A stretch of 64,000 nt of DNA from CAYTGM01 sp964437365. GTDB lineage: Bacteria > Sumerlaeota > Sumerlaeia > SLMS01. The stretch is taken from NCBI GenBank assembly GCA_964437365.1, contig CAYTGM010000001.1, positions 434,001 through 498,000 on the forward strand. The letters run 5' to 3'. The position numbers and the translations under genes are program-made. This document shows positions 34,686 through 43,056 of this stretch, piece after piece. The notes beneath the pieces are model-generated. The model saw only the letters and a program-made list of their open reading frames with translations, was not told the DNA's origin and did not search any database. Numbering within the stretch: position 1 is the stretch's first letter; each line of letters opens with the position of its first letter.

Positions 34686-35929
34686 AATGAAACACCGAAT
34701 TCTTTCGTGACATCAAGCGCACTCTTAACACCATCTTCGTGGAATCCATAGCCCCAGTAAGCACCACAGTACCACGTTCGATTCTTCCCATTAATTCGAC
34801 TCTTATATTTCTGAGCCTGGACTGCCTTTCTGGTGAACTGTGGGTGTGCATAGTTCCAGCATCCCGCTTCAAGGTCTTTGTTTATCTGATCGCTCACATT
34901 CAAACTGACACACCAGTGATCGCGGCTGTGCAAATTCTGTAAGATATTCATGTAGTAGGTTACCGTGGTTTGGTCTTTCTTCTTTTGTGAGAGATGATAA
35001 TTCCAACTCGCTCTTGCAATTTCTCTCTTGGGAAGAAGTTTAATATCCCGGTGGAGCACCGTACTGTTTTCCTGGTAGGGTATAGCGTTAAGTATCTTAC
35101 TTTCATCAACTGTTGGTTTTTCCAACATCCTCAATGCCTGGTCAGAATGAACTGCGATAATGACTCCATCGAAGCCGTGCTTTTCTCCATTTCTGGTTGT
35201 TAGCGTAACAGAACCTTCATCCCTTGTAACAGTTTGTATTGGTGTATTTGTATAGATACGATCCTCAAAGGGTTGAATAAGCTTCTTTACATATTCTCTT
35301 GATCCACCCTTAATAGTTCGCCACTGGGGACGATCATTTACATTGAGCATCCCGTGATTCTTGAAGAACTGAACAAAGAACCGCATTGGCGTTTTCCGAA
35401 AGTCATCCACAGAAGCAGACCAGATTGCGGCACCCATTGGCAGAATATAATAGTCTCGAAACTCTCTGCTGTATCGGTTTTCCTTCAGATACTTTCCCAA
35501 GGGCATATACGCAAGCTCTGGTTCATCCAGAACTTTCAGCGCCTCCCTGTTGAACCTGAGAATGTCTTTGACCATTCGGTAGAACCCAGGGCTCAAGAGA
35601 TTACTCCGCTGGGCAAAAAGTGCATTGAGCGAAGTTCCATTGTATTCAAAATCTTTGTCGCTATGTTTGACGCTAAAGCTCATGGAAGTCGGCTGGGTTT
35701 CGACTTTCAGGCGTTCGAGAAGCTTGATGAAGTTTGGGTAGGTCCAATCATTGAATACAATGAATCCTGTATCGACTGCCTGCGTGCCATCTTCGCCAGT
35801 GGCATCAACGGTATGTGTATGTCCGCCAATCCAGTCGGCTGCCTCGAAGATGGTAATGTCGTGCGACGGATGCAGCAGATGTGCACACGTAAGCCCTGAT
35901 ATACCCGTTCCAATGATTGCGAGTTTCAT
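34682..35929 (-). CDS. FAD-dependent amine-oxidase-like oxidoreductase
   Basis: A 415-residue flavoprotein. The FAD-binding GxGxxG is IIGTGISGLTCAHLL at residue 5, followed by IFEAADWIGGHTHT and VDTGFIVFNDWTYPNF. A second nucleotide-contact segment, GVIIAVHSDQALRML, is near 255, and WYCGAYWGYGFHEDGVKSAL at the C-terminus closes the FAD site. In Rhodobacter, the homologous gene of the ChrR/sigma-E regulon (RSP_1091 as I recall) is needed for furan fatty acids and may desaturate the methylated chain. It lies six bases after the NTF2-like gene and overlaps DUF1365. Confidence 0.85.
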   Translation of the reverse strand: MKLAIIGTGISGLTCAHLLHPSHDITIFEAADWIGGHTHTVDATGEDGTQAVDTGFIVFNDWTYPNFIKLLERLKVETQPTSMSFSVKHSDKDFEYNGTSLNALFAQRSNLLSPGFYRMVKDILRFNREALKVLDEPELAYMPLGKYLKENRYSREFRDYYILPMGAAIWSASVDDFRKTPMRFFVQFFKNHGMLNVNDRPQWRTIKGGSREYVKKLIQPFEDRIYTNTPIQTVTRDEGSVTLTTRNGEKHGFDGVIIAVHSDQALRMLEKPTVDESKILNAIPYQENSTVLHRDIKLLPKREIARASWNYHLSQKKKDQTTVTYYMNILQNLHSRDHWCVSLNVSDQINKDLEAGCWNYAHPQFTRKAVQAQKYKSRINGKNRTWYCGAYWGYGFHEDGVKSALDVTKEFGVSL

Positions 35930-35935
35930 CTGTGA

Positions 35936-36370
35936 CTATTGCCTCGATGACTTTGTTGCATGAGACTTCACCATTCTAACCAGTGGACCCAGGACAGGAA
36001 TGTTCTCATAGAGCATGGCACCGACATCGAAGAAATCCTGATGAAAAGTTATCTTCTCATTAAACCGAATATGAGAGATTCCGGGAACGGTGGCAGGACG
36101 AGATAGTTTCTTATGTTCGACGCGCATGGTCCAGACAAGAAAGGCGGAGTCGCCTTGAATCATCTCTTCTGTGAAATCAAACGAACAGGAAGTTGTATTT
36201 TCATACAGGTCCGCCAGGTATCTCTTATATGATTCCAGGTCTTTCAGTTCATGAAGGGGGTCGATGAAATGAATTTCTCGGTCGTAGACTAGATCGACCC
36301 TATTAATGTTCGATTTATTCAGCTCATTAAACAGGACTTTAAAGTCATCAACAATCTGAGGTTTTGTCAT
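35936..36370 (-). CDS. NTF2-like/SnoaL-like protein
   Basis: A 144-residue protein with a cone-shaped alpha-beta barrel pattern of the NTF2-like superfamily: N-terminal helix (VDDFKVLFNEL), a short helix at 40-60 (LKDLESYKRYLADLYE), then strands ending in ITFHQDFFDVGAMLYENIPVLGPLVRMVK. The latter is characteristic of the nuclear-transport-factor-2 members placed upstream of the FAD oxidoreductase in ChrR-type lipid clusters. It may bind a lipid intermediate. The start overlaps the end of a possible 50-codon gene by 23 bases. Confidence 0.8.
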   Translation of the reverse strand: MTKPQIVDDFKVLFNELNKSNINRVDLVYDREIHFIDPLHELKDLESYKRYLADLYENTTSCSFDFTEEMIQGDSAFLVWTMRVEHKKLSRPATVPGISHIRFNEKITFHQDFFDVGAMLYENIPVLGPLVRMVKSHATKSSRQ

Positions 36371-36500
36371 GAATCGCCTTTTCTGAATGTCCCATTTTGG
36401 GACTCGACTCCTGAAGCTCTGACTTCAGCTGTTCTTTCAGGCCTTCATCAGGATATTTAATTGGAAATGGACAAGATCCAAGCCAGTAGAGCTGGGACAT
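36348..36500 (-). CDS. Possible 50-residue protein between chalcone-isomerase-like and NTF2-like genes
   Basis: An open frame of 50 codons from ATG (36500) to TGA (36348), too short for a usual size cutoff. It begins MSQLYWLGSCPFPIKYPDEG and continues with a charged amphipathic helix (about 20-40). It fills most of the otherwise unexplained 186-base gap in a tight operon, and the codon pattern looks coding. Against it, no clear ribosome site precedes the ATG, and it overlaps the next gene by 23 bases out of frame. I recognise no family. Confidence 0.4.
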   Translation of the reverse strand: MSQLYWLGSCPFPIKYPDEGLKEQLKSELQESSPKMGHSEKAIHDKTSDC

Positions 36501-36556
36501 AACGAGAGTATTCTGAATGCTTTAGGAGTTTGCTCATCGCACTTGAGGTGCAGAGC

Positions 36557-37129
36557 TCAATCTTCCCCTCTGAGGGCTTCAGCCAGATCATCGTTGATAG
36601 GATATTCAGATAGCCAGATACCGAAGAAAACCCGGGCGAACTCTCCACCTTCAAACCTGCAGGATTCCTCATCATTCAATGAAATCGTTGTACCTGACTC
36701 AGGTGAATAAGAAATACTGTAGATATCACCCTCTCCAACATTTTCGAAACACTCATAAAGATCCTCAAGTTGATCCTGAACCTTAGCCATATCAACGGTT
36801 GGGTTCTCAGAGAGATTCTCTTTCGTCGCTTTAATGATATCCTTAGCTTTGATACTTCTGTGATAGTGGATTTCAAGATATCTTGGAGTACTTGCATCTA
36901 GGATTTCATCTGGAGTTTTTGACTCATCTCCAACATAAAAGCCCGCCGTGTAGACATCAAACCCCCACCATTCAAGTTTCTTCGCACCACGAAGAGGGAT
37001 CGTGTTTTCATCTATGGAAATAGAATCTGAAAATTCAATGTCTCCGATTTGAGTCGCACCCTGAGCTCTGACGAAAGTACATAAGCATAAAGTCAACGCA
37101 ATAGAGGCAAGTTTTCTGAAGGTCATCAT
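36557..37129 (-). CDS. Chalcone-isomerase-like exported protein
   Basis: A 190-residue protein with a signal peptide (MTFRKLASIALTLCLCTFVRAQ) and a chalcone-isomerase-like fold: LRGAKKLEWWGFDVYTAGFYVGD, PRYLEIHYHRSIKAKDIIKAT and FFGIWLSEYPINDDLAEALRG at the end. Bacterial members of this fold bind fatty acids and are not flavonoid enzymes; many sit in the same cluster as CFA-like and FAD genes. It may carry or sense fatty acids in the periplasm. ATG 37129 is chosen (AAAGGGA before it) over a longer frame; a second ATG follows directly. Confidence 0.8.
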   Translation of the reverse strand: MMTFRKLASIALTLCLCTFVRAQGATQIGDIEFSDSISIDENTIPLRGAKKLEWWGFDVYTAGFYVGDESKTPDEILDASTPRYLEIHYHRSIKAKDIIKATKENLSENPTVDMAKVQDQLEDLYECFENVGEGDIYSISYSPESGTTISLNDEESCRFEGGEFARVFFGIWLSEYPINDDLAEALRGED

Positions 37130-37218
37130 GGGTCCCTTTCTCGGTTTCCTCCGGCATACGGGGCTGATTGAAGTAGCCCCACTCACCTGCAAGACCAAGG
37201 AGCATGCCTGATATTGCT

Positions 37219-39045
37219 TTATTGAAGATCCGACGCTATAATCCTCAGTTCGCTGAGCAAATACCCCATGACACGCTTATCACTGTTAATACCGAGCTCC
37301 TGTGGAGACTTCGCTGTCGGGACATTCAGTTCGACAATGTAGCGATTGTCATCCGATCCGGGGAGCGGAAACCGAAGCGGAGCAATCTCTCCGAAATCCA
37401 ATTCTCCTTCGAAAACCTCCTTCCCATTGACCAATAATTCAATAGATTGTGAATCAATGTAACCCGGATAGACGAATGGTCGACCTGTAAGAATTAGTTC
37501 TGCATTACTACCGATATCAGATGAGAAAATGATTTGAGATGACAGGCCATCTGTCCATATAGCTGCCTCACTGGGGTAGACATCCCATCCATTCCAGAGA
37601 AGTGGCCCTCCAAATTTCTCTGCGAATTTAACAGACTCACCCACAGCTATTTCAGGGAGGTTGGCTGGAGGTGATGCATTTGTCCAGGAACTCAGTAATT
37701 GTGGATTCTTCCAGTCCCATAGTCTTTCGGGGTATGCATCAACTGGTTTGGGTAGCTCATTCCATTTCCAACTGACGATACTGGTTGCCCCGTAAAGATG
37801 AACAATAACCGAAAGAACAGCGCTCGAGTAAAAACTATACTTTATGAAGTCCTGAGCATTCTCTTTACTGCAATCCTTCCCCTTGGGAGTTGATAGGACA
37901 AAGACTGAAATTGTATATAACCAAGGAAGAAGATCTGACTGAAGTCTTGGACCATAGCTGTAACCACCCCACCAGTGCGGGAAAGCTGAAATGCCGAGAA
38001 AGAGGAGGGTTAAAGTTATGAAAATCGTTACGGAGAGTTTACAGGAGAATAAGCTTTTCCACTTATATGCGGCTAAGATTCCGAGGGGGAGTAGAAATGG
38101 CAAATAGATGAGAAGGCCTCTGGATGGACTAATGAGATTTCCGATGATACCATCATAAATGCCTTCAAGAGATAGGCGCCCTCCCTGATAATATGGAGGG
38201 AAGAGGGAACCGTAGTAGTGGTTTGACATCGCTATGAAAGGAAGAAGTACGACAAATGCACCCAACAAATAAAAGAACAAGCCCTTCTTGGAGTATCTTA
38301 TAATGATATATAGTAGGACGACAATAAGCCCGATAAGCCCAGTTGGCCGAGCTAAGTAAGAGAGGGTGAACAGCATTCCTGTGGTTAGTATACATAGGCT
38401 TTGATGCTTGAGTTGTGATTCTCTCGATTCAAGTTTCATCAAAATCAGCAGTGCAGTAGAAGTGAAAAGAATGGACCAGTTATGTGTCCACAAACCACGT
38501 GAAGTTGTAGAGGCAAGTTGTGTCCCAAAGGCAGCTAACAGAGCCGCCAGTATCGCTCCTCTTGTCGATATCCGGGTCCTTGCGATCAGGAACATGACCA
38601 GAACAACAATACTGGATAGCGCAGAAGCGATGATCTTCTGATACTTAGCTTCGAGTGAAAGCATTTTCGAATGAGAGGAGTACGACAAACCTTCTGCGAA
38701 AATTGTGAAGGGTATATAAAAAGGAAGAGCAAAAACAGCGTTTGTGAAAGGGAAGTAGGGTAGAGCTGAACCATCGACAAACTGAATGTGCCTTGGATTA
38801 CTCCCTGTTATTTCATCGTAGAGTTGACTGCTGTCGTCGTCGGACTGTTTCAGGGACTCAAGGGCAAGGGATTGTTGCGTAATCATGAGTTCTGAAAAAA
38901 GTAATGTATATCTGGAGTCAGTATATTGCTGAACAGGAAAAAGGAGATAGGAAATAAAGACAAAAATGATTAGAAGAAAATGAGGAAGGTAGCTCGTGGA
39001 ACGACAATGATGTTTCGGGTTCGGTGTGTGACTCCCTTCGATCAT
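37219..39045 (-). CDS. GT-C/GT39-like membrane protein with C-terminal beta domain
   Basis: A 608-residue polytopic protein with around ten membrane helices up to residue 410. External-loop motifs include DSRYTLLFSELMITQQ near 43, ISPSRGLLIYLPFLL near 305 and HWWGGYSYGPRLQSDLLPW near 355, typical of a group of bacterial dolichyl-phosphate-mannose-type transferases. The last 150 residues form a soluble beta-type domain. It starts four bases after the btpA stop, so the two share a transcript. Donor and acceptor are unknown. The N-terminal loop lacks the classic DE pair. Confidence 0.65.
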   Translation of the reverse strand: MIEGSHTPNPKHHCRSTSYLPHFLLIIFVFISYLLFPVQQYTDSRYTLLFSELMITQQSLALESLKQSDDDSSQLYDEITGSNPRHIQFVDGSALPYFPFTNAVFALPFYIPFTIFAEGLSYSSHSKMLSLEAKYQKIIASALSSIVVLVMFLIARTRISTRGAILAALLAAFGTQLASTTSRGLWTHNWSILFTSTALLILMKLESRESQLKHQSLCILTTGMLFTLSYLARPTGLIGLIVVLLYIIIRYSKKGLFFYLLGAFVVLLPFIAMSNHYYGSLFPPYYQGGRLSLEGIYDGIIGNLISPSRGLLIYLPFLLPLGILAAYKWKSLFSCKLSVTIFITLTLLFLGISAFPHWWGGYSYGPRLQSDLLPWLYTISVFVLSTPKGKDCSKENAQDFIKYSFYSSAVLSVIVHLYGATSIVSWKWNELPKPVDAYPERLWDWKNPQLLSSWTNASPPANLPEIAVGESVKFAEKFGGPLLWNGWDVYPSEAAIWTDGLSSQIIFSSDIGSNAELILTGRPFVYPGYIDSQSIELLVNGKEVFEGELDFGEIAPLRFPLPGSDDNRYIVELNVPTAKSPQELGINSDKRVMGYLLSELRIIASDLQ

Positions 39046-39049
39046 CCCG

Positions 39050-39850
39050 TCAGCCTCTCAGCTTTTCAGCAGCTCTCACAAGAGCATGAACACGATCTGG
39101 ACTGATAGGGTTATGCCACTTGCCTTCCTCCTTTATGTAACTACCGATGATAAAAGCGTGCGCATGTGACCAGTACATTTCAAGGTTTTCTGCGGTTATG
39201 CCTGACCCAATCATTATTGGTAAGCCGATTGTCTTTGAAACACTTTTGATGTCTGAGGTAGATGCTTCTTCACCTGTTGAATCACCAGTTATGATGACTG
39301 CATCAGCCTGGAAAAACTCTGCAGCACGAGCCGTTTCCTCTATGGAAACATCTGAGGTAACGTAGTGACTAGAGTGTTTTTTCTTAATATCCGCTGCTAT
39401 CAGAACATTCTCAGCGCCAATCATTTTCCTGTATCTAAGAAGCTCTCCTGCGTCAGACTGTATATAGCCTTCATCTGCAATGTGTCCAAAGACATAGCCT
39501 TCAGCACGAATGAACTGGGCCTGGGCAGCCAGGGCCACGGCAAGTGCCTCTTTATTGCAACCAGCCAGGATCTGAACTCCCACGGGTATATCAATCATCT
39601 GGCGTACTGCTGAAACGACAGCGCTCATGGTGGCGACGATCTCGGGCCCGCAGTGGCGATTGAGATAGGGCGTATCATGCATGTTTTCCAGAATAACGCC
39701 ATCAAACCCCTGTTCCTCCAGATGGCGTGCTTCTTCAACTGATGTCTTGAGGATCTCTTTGACTTCAAGTGAGGAAGATGGTGTTCCCGGCAATGCTGGG
39801 ACATGGATCATGCCGATCAGCGACTTTTCTTTCCCAGTCAATGCTTTCAT
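39050..39850 (-). CDS. BtpA/SgcQ family TIM-barrel protein
   Basis: A 266-residue protein matching the BtpA family along its length: MIGMIHVPALPGTP at residue 12, FDGVILENMHDTPY near 48, VGVQILAGCNKEALAVA, RAEGYVFGHIADEGYIQSDAGELLRYR, and GDSTGEEAS...IMIGSGITAENL at the C-terminus. BtpA was linked to photosystem I stability in cyanobacteria, while non-photosynthetic homologues have an unclear, perhaps sugar-related, role (SgcQ lies in a PTS/sugar operon). It precedes a glycosyltransferase-like gene by four bases, which favours a sugar-related function. Confidence 0.88.
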   Translation of the reverse strand: MKALTGKEKSLIGMIHVPALPGTPSSSLEVKEILKTSVEEARHLEEQGFDGVILENMHDTPYLNRHCGPEIVATMSAVVSAVRQMIDIPVGVQILAGCNKEALAVALAAQAQFIRAEGYVFGHIADEGYIQSDAGELLRYRKMIGAENVLIAADIKKKHSSHYVTSDVSIEETARAAEFFQADAVIITGDSTGEEASTSDIKSVSKTIGLPIMIGSGITAENLEMYWSHAHAFIIGSYIKEEGKWHNPISPDRVHALVRAAEKLRG

Positions 39851-39997
39851 TCTTCATCCGCCTGTTGAATAAACGACCCCGGTAGATTGCCAACAATCTC
39901 CTTCCACGACAATCCTAAAATTCGCAATCGTATATTCCTGTTCCGTTGGTGTTCAGAAAGGAGAAGAGGTGTCCCCAGGGGTCCAATCTAAAATATC

Positions 39998-40759
39998 TCA
40001 GTCTTCTGAAGTCGGAAGTAGGGGGACGGTTTCAAGAGCTTCAACGGAAGCCGTGTCTCCATTTTGAAGCCATACGACAGCTTTCAAACTCTCCCTGTTC
40101 CATTCTGGATTCAGATCAAACCTGTAACCCACATTCGCACTGACTTCCAGCCATTGATAATGACGGACAACCGCAACGTGCTCCAGATGTTTTCCGGAAT
40201 TCTCACCACTTCGTACATCATTTTGCAGGTTATCCTCAGCAATGGCGATATAGAGGAAACCGCTATATTCTTCAGGTAGATCCTGAATCTCCAGCTTTCC
40301 CTTTTCGCCTGAAGGATCTAAAGAAGCCCTGAGTATGAAATCGAACTTCTCTTGCTTGCCGGCACGCTTCAGTCCCGTCAGTGCTCTGTTCTTGTCGCTT
40401 CCAACAAACTCGTTTGTTCCGTCAATGATCATTTGCGGTGTATAGATCCTCTCGCTCTCGTAGACTTTGGCGTAGGATCTCTGACGATCTGAATACAGCT
40501 TGCTGGAGTAGGGGTCTTCCCATCCAAGCCGGTTCCAGTAATCTACATGCCACGAAAGCGCAACGATCTCTACTCCATCCACGGGCTGTTGCTTTTGAAG
40601 CTGGTTGAGAACGCGATCTGCAGGGGGACAACTGGAGCACCCCTGTGATGTGAAGAGCTCGACAAGAACCTTCACTTTCTGAGTCTCCCCAGTATCGGGG
40701 TGCGCCATCGAGGCTAATGTGATCATCAATGTCAGGAAAAGTTTGGGAAGAAGTGTCAC
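39998..40759 (-). CDS. DUF1223 thioredoxin-like exported protein
   Basis: A 253-residue protein with a short signal peptide (about 1-19) and the DUF1223 layout: VLVELFTSQGCSSCPPADRVLNQL with a CxxC pair, LSWHVDYWNRLGWEDPYSS, and YTPQMIIDGTNEFVGSD, the cis-Pro-like segment. The fold is thioredoxin-related but the family function is unknown. The cysteine pair suggests periplasmic thiol redox activity. It is upstream of btpA by 147 bases on the same strand and divergent from the GT39 gene. Confidence 0.85.
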   Translation of the reverse strand: MTLLPKLFLTLMITLASMAHPDTGETQKVKVLVELFTSQGCSSCPPADRVLNQLQKQQPVDGVEIVALSWHVDYWNRLGWEDPYSSKLYSDRQRSYAKVYESERIYTPQMIIDGTNEFVGSDKNRALTGLKRAGKQEKFDFILRASLDPSGEKGKLEIQDLPEEYSGFLYIAIAEDNLQNDVRSGENSGKHLEHVAVVRHYQWLEVSANVGYRFDLNPEWNRESLKAVVWLQNGDTASVEALETVPLLPTSED

Positions 40760-40854
40760 GATCAGGCTCCAAATGAGAGGAATATGCTCATTCTACTGCA
40801 AAGAGAAGTCCATCCTGTTCTGTCCATGTTAAGATTCTTTCAATGAGCATTTTC

Positions 40855-40901
40855 CCAGTAATGAACCTGCATGCGAATGCATGTTCCATGCATGTTCCAA
40901 G
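40855..40901 (+). repeat. Dispersed intergenic element, copy C, with 11-bp tandem repeat
   Basis: CCAGTAATGAACCTGCATGCGA is followed by ATGCATGTTCC twice in exact tandem (40877-40887 and 40888-40898). CCAGTA, GAACC and ATGCATG align in order with copy A, and the ATGCATGTTC block also matches copy B (57204-57213 on the reverse strand). It lies between the divergent DUF1223 and GT39 genes, about 75 bases before the latter's start. Confidence 0.55.
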
Positions 40902-40976
40902 CAACTTACAAGCAGGTTGATTGAGAGAGATCAAATCGGCTTGATCCTGTTCAGAGCTTCCTCGATTCAAAGGTCT

Positions 40977-42503
40977 ATGGATTTGAAAATGAAGTTACGT
41001 CAATTTCTGGATGCATGTTACAACCTGCTTGAAGGGTCTTGGTTCTTCTGGCTGGGCTTCTCTTTCTTTTTGCTTATACAAATATTCACGAACGCCAGTT
41101 TTCAGCTTATCATGGACGAGGCTGTGTACTGGGTGTGGTCGAGAAATCTCGCACTTTCATATTTTGATCACCCGCCACTTGTAGCTTACCTCATTGCTCT
41201 GAGTACCTTGATCGGAGGAACGACGGAGTTTGTCATTCGTCTACCCGCCCTCTTCTGTTCTACCTTGACGGTTCTCATCATGAGAGAGCTGACGACAGTC
41301 GCGACTCAGAGTCGTGCTACTGGGAATATCGCTGGTTGGATCATGATTTCCAGTCCTGTCATGTCCGTTGTTGGGATGGTGATGACGCCAGATTCCCCCG
41401 TCGTTCTTTTTTGTGTACTTGGCTTATATTTTCTGGTGAAGTTGGACTCATGTTTTCTTAGCTCAGAGAATCGCAAAAGTGTCATTTCCTGTTGGTTAGT
41501 GTTCGGAACCCTCATGGGTCTTGCCTTGTTGTCGAAATACACGATTGCGATCTATGCACCAGCAGTTTTGATTGCGATTCTGTTCGTTCCCCATTGGAGA
41601 AAGCAACTCATCACGCCCTGGCCATGGGTTGCTGCATTTATTTCATTCATTCTATTTCTGCCTGTATTGATCTGGAACTTTCAGCATGATTGGTTGTCGT
41701 TCAAGTTTCAACTAGGGCAGGGTCTCGGTTCAGTTGATGGAAGTTCGGGTCCCAGTCTTCTTACACGGAGCTCACAGGTTCTGGAATTTCTCGGAAGCCA
41801 AATCGGAATAACAAACCCTCTACTGTTCATCCTGGGTTGTGTGGCAATCTGGAAAGTCTGGCGGATGAAGGCAAGTGCTCCAAGCCAGATGCTCCGTTTT
41901 TTCGCTATCATCGTGATCGTGAACTTTCTCTTCTTTCTATACAGTGCGATGCAAAAACCTCTCGAAGCGAATTGGCCACTCTTGACCTATTTCCCCGTCG
42001 TGCCTATTCTGGCTTATTACATAAGAACCGGGAAGAACTCGATGGTCCGTCGAGTTGGCACACTGGCAATTTTGCTCTCCACAACGGCTTCGATGTTCAT
42101 CCGGGTTGGTCCTTTTCTGCTCCTGAAGTCGGGCCTTGCTTCAGGAAGAACGGCTGAAGTTTATGGATGGGAGAATTACGGAGCTCAGCTGGGTCTTCTC
42201 GCTGAAGGCAACCCAGTCTGTTCTGAAAGAGTTAGGTATGCTGCGATCAGCTCCTTCTATATGAAAGGCCGGCCTCATGTCTATGTTGTTCGCAGCCCGG
42301 AAAAGGATCCTGTGTCTTATGATTTCTTTCAGGAGGAGTTAGATACGTCGGAAGCCGAAAAGCTGATCTTCGTGAAATCGGGTATCTATCGCGCCATTAA
42401 TTTAGGCTTCAGCGATATTGATGAGTTTGAGATTGAATGTAAAGAAGATGACATCGTTGTGAGAGAGATCGATGCCTATATAGCAAGAAGGTCTACCGAG
42501 TAA
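40977..42503 (+). CDS. GT39-family glycosyltransferase (ArnT/dolichyl-phosphate-mannose type)
   Basis: A 508-residue membrane protein, the clearest GT39 member of the window. The first external loop has the acidic pair in IMDEAVYWVWSRNLALSYFDHPPLVAYLIAL, a standard motif of bacterial PMT/ArnT-like enzymes. About eleven membrane helices run to residue 400, followed by a soluble C-terminal domain of 110 residues. ATG at 40977 is chosen because the upstream part of the frame is hydrophilic and overlaps repeat C. It should transfer a sugar from a polyprenyl phosphate. The GNAT gene follows 40 bases downstream. Confidence 0.82.
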   Translation: MDLKMKLRQFLDACYNLLEGSWFFWLGFSFFLLIQIFTNASFQLIMDEAVYWVWSRNLALSYFDHPPLVAYLIALSTLIGGTTEFVIRLPALFCSTLTVLIMRELTTVATQSRATGNIAGWIMISSPVMSVVGMVMTPDSPVVLFCVLGLYFLVKLDSCFLSSENRKSVISCWLVFGTLMGLALLSKYTIAIYAPAVLIAILFVPHWRKQLITPWPWVAAFISFILFLPVLIWNFQHDWLSFKFQLGQGLGSVDGSSGPSLLTRSSQVLEFLGSQIGITNPLLFILGCVAIWKVWRMKASAPSQMLRFFAIIVIVNFLFFLYSAMQKPLEANWPLLTYFPVVPILAYYIRTGKNSMVRRVGTLAILLSTTASMFIRVGPFLLLKSGLASGRTAEVYGWENYGAQLGLLAEGNPVCSERVRYAAISSFYMKGRPHVYVVRSPEKDPVSYDFFQEELDTSEAEKLIFVKSGIYRAINLGFSDIDEFEIECKEDDIVVREIDAYIARRSTE

Positions 42504-42543
42504 AATTATTCACCAATCTTTGAATTAAAGTGAGATTAAGACT

Positions 42544-43047
42544 ATGCCAGACATGTTATGCAGCCTCGTTCAACTCCCCGATGTCGATCCTCTGCTGGAA
42601 AAACTGAGGAAGGAAGGAATCACCATCCGCCGTCCTCATCCCTGGGAGAAAAGTAAATTAAGAGATTTTATTCTTGCTCATTTTCAGGCTGGCTGGGCAG
42701 AGGAGAGTGAAGTTGCTTTTCATCATCAGCCAGTGTCTGCATTTATAGCATTGAAGGATGATCAGATCATTGGGTTCTCCGCCTACGAATGCACCCGAAA
42801 GAACTTCTTCGGACCAACGGGCGTGGATGAATCTGCGCGTGGTCTGGGCGTGGGGAAGGCACTCTTTATCGCTGCGCTGATGGGGCTGCAGGACCTCGGT
42901 TATGCCTATTGCATTATCGGAGGAGCAGGCCCCGTGGACTTTTATTTGAAATGTTCTGAGTCGATGGTGATCACTCTCCGAGAAGGCAGAGGTATATACG
43001 ATCTCAAAGAAGATCAAAAGTTTCAGCCACCCCTTAAAGGCAGCTGA
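42544..43047 (+). CDS. GNAT-family N-acetyltransferase
   Basis: A 167-residue GNAT-fold enzyme. ITIRRPHPWEKSKLRDFI at residue 25 is the first strand and helix; AFIALKDDQIIGFSAYE is the central hairpin; and FGPTGVDESARGLGVGKALFIAALMGLQDLGY contains the acetyl-CoA pyrophosphate loop (R-G-x-G-x-G/A). IIGGAGPVDFYLKCSES corresponds to the last motif. The substrate is not evident. It probably shares a transcript with the GT39 gene and converges with the FnIII gene ten bases away. Confidence 0.82.
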   Translation: MPDMLCSLVQLPDVDPLLEKLRKEGITIRRPHPWEKSKLRDFILAHFQAGWAEESEVAFHHQPVSAFIALKDDQIIGFSAYECTRKNFFGPTGVDESARGLGVGKALFIAALMGLQDLGYAYCIIGGAGPVDFYLKCSESMVITLREGRGIYDLKEDQKFQPPLKGS

Positions 43048-43056
43048 AACATAATA

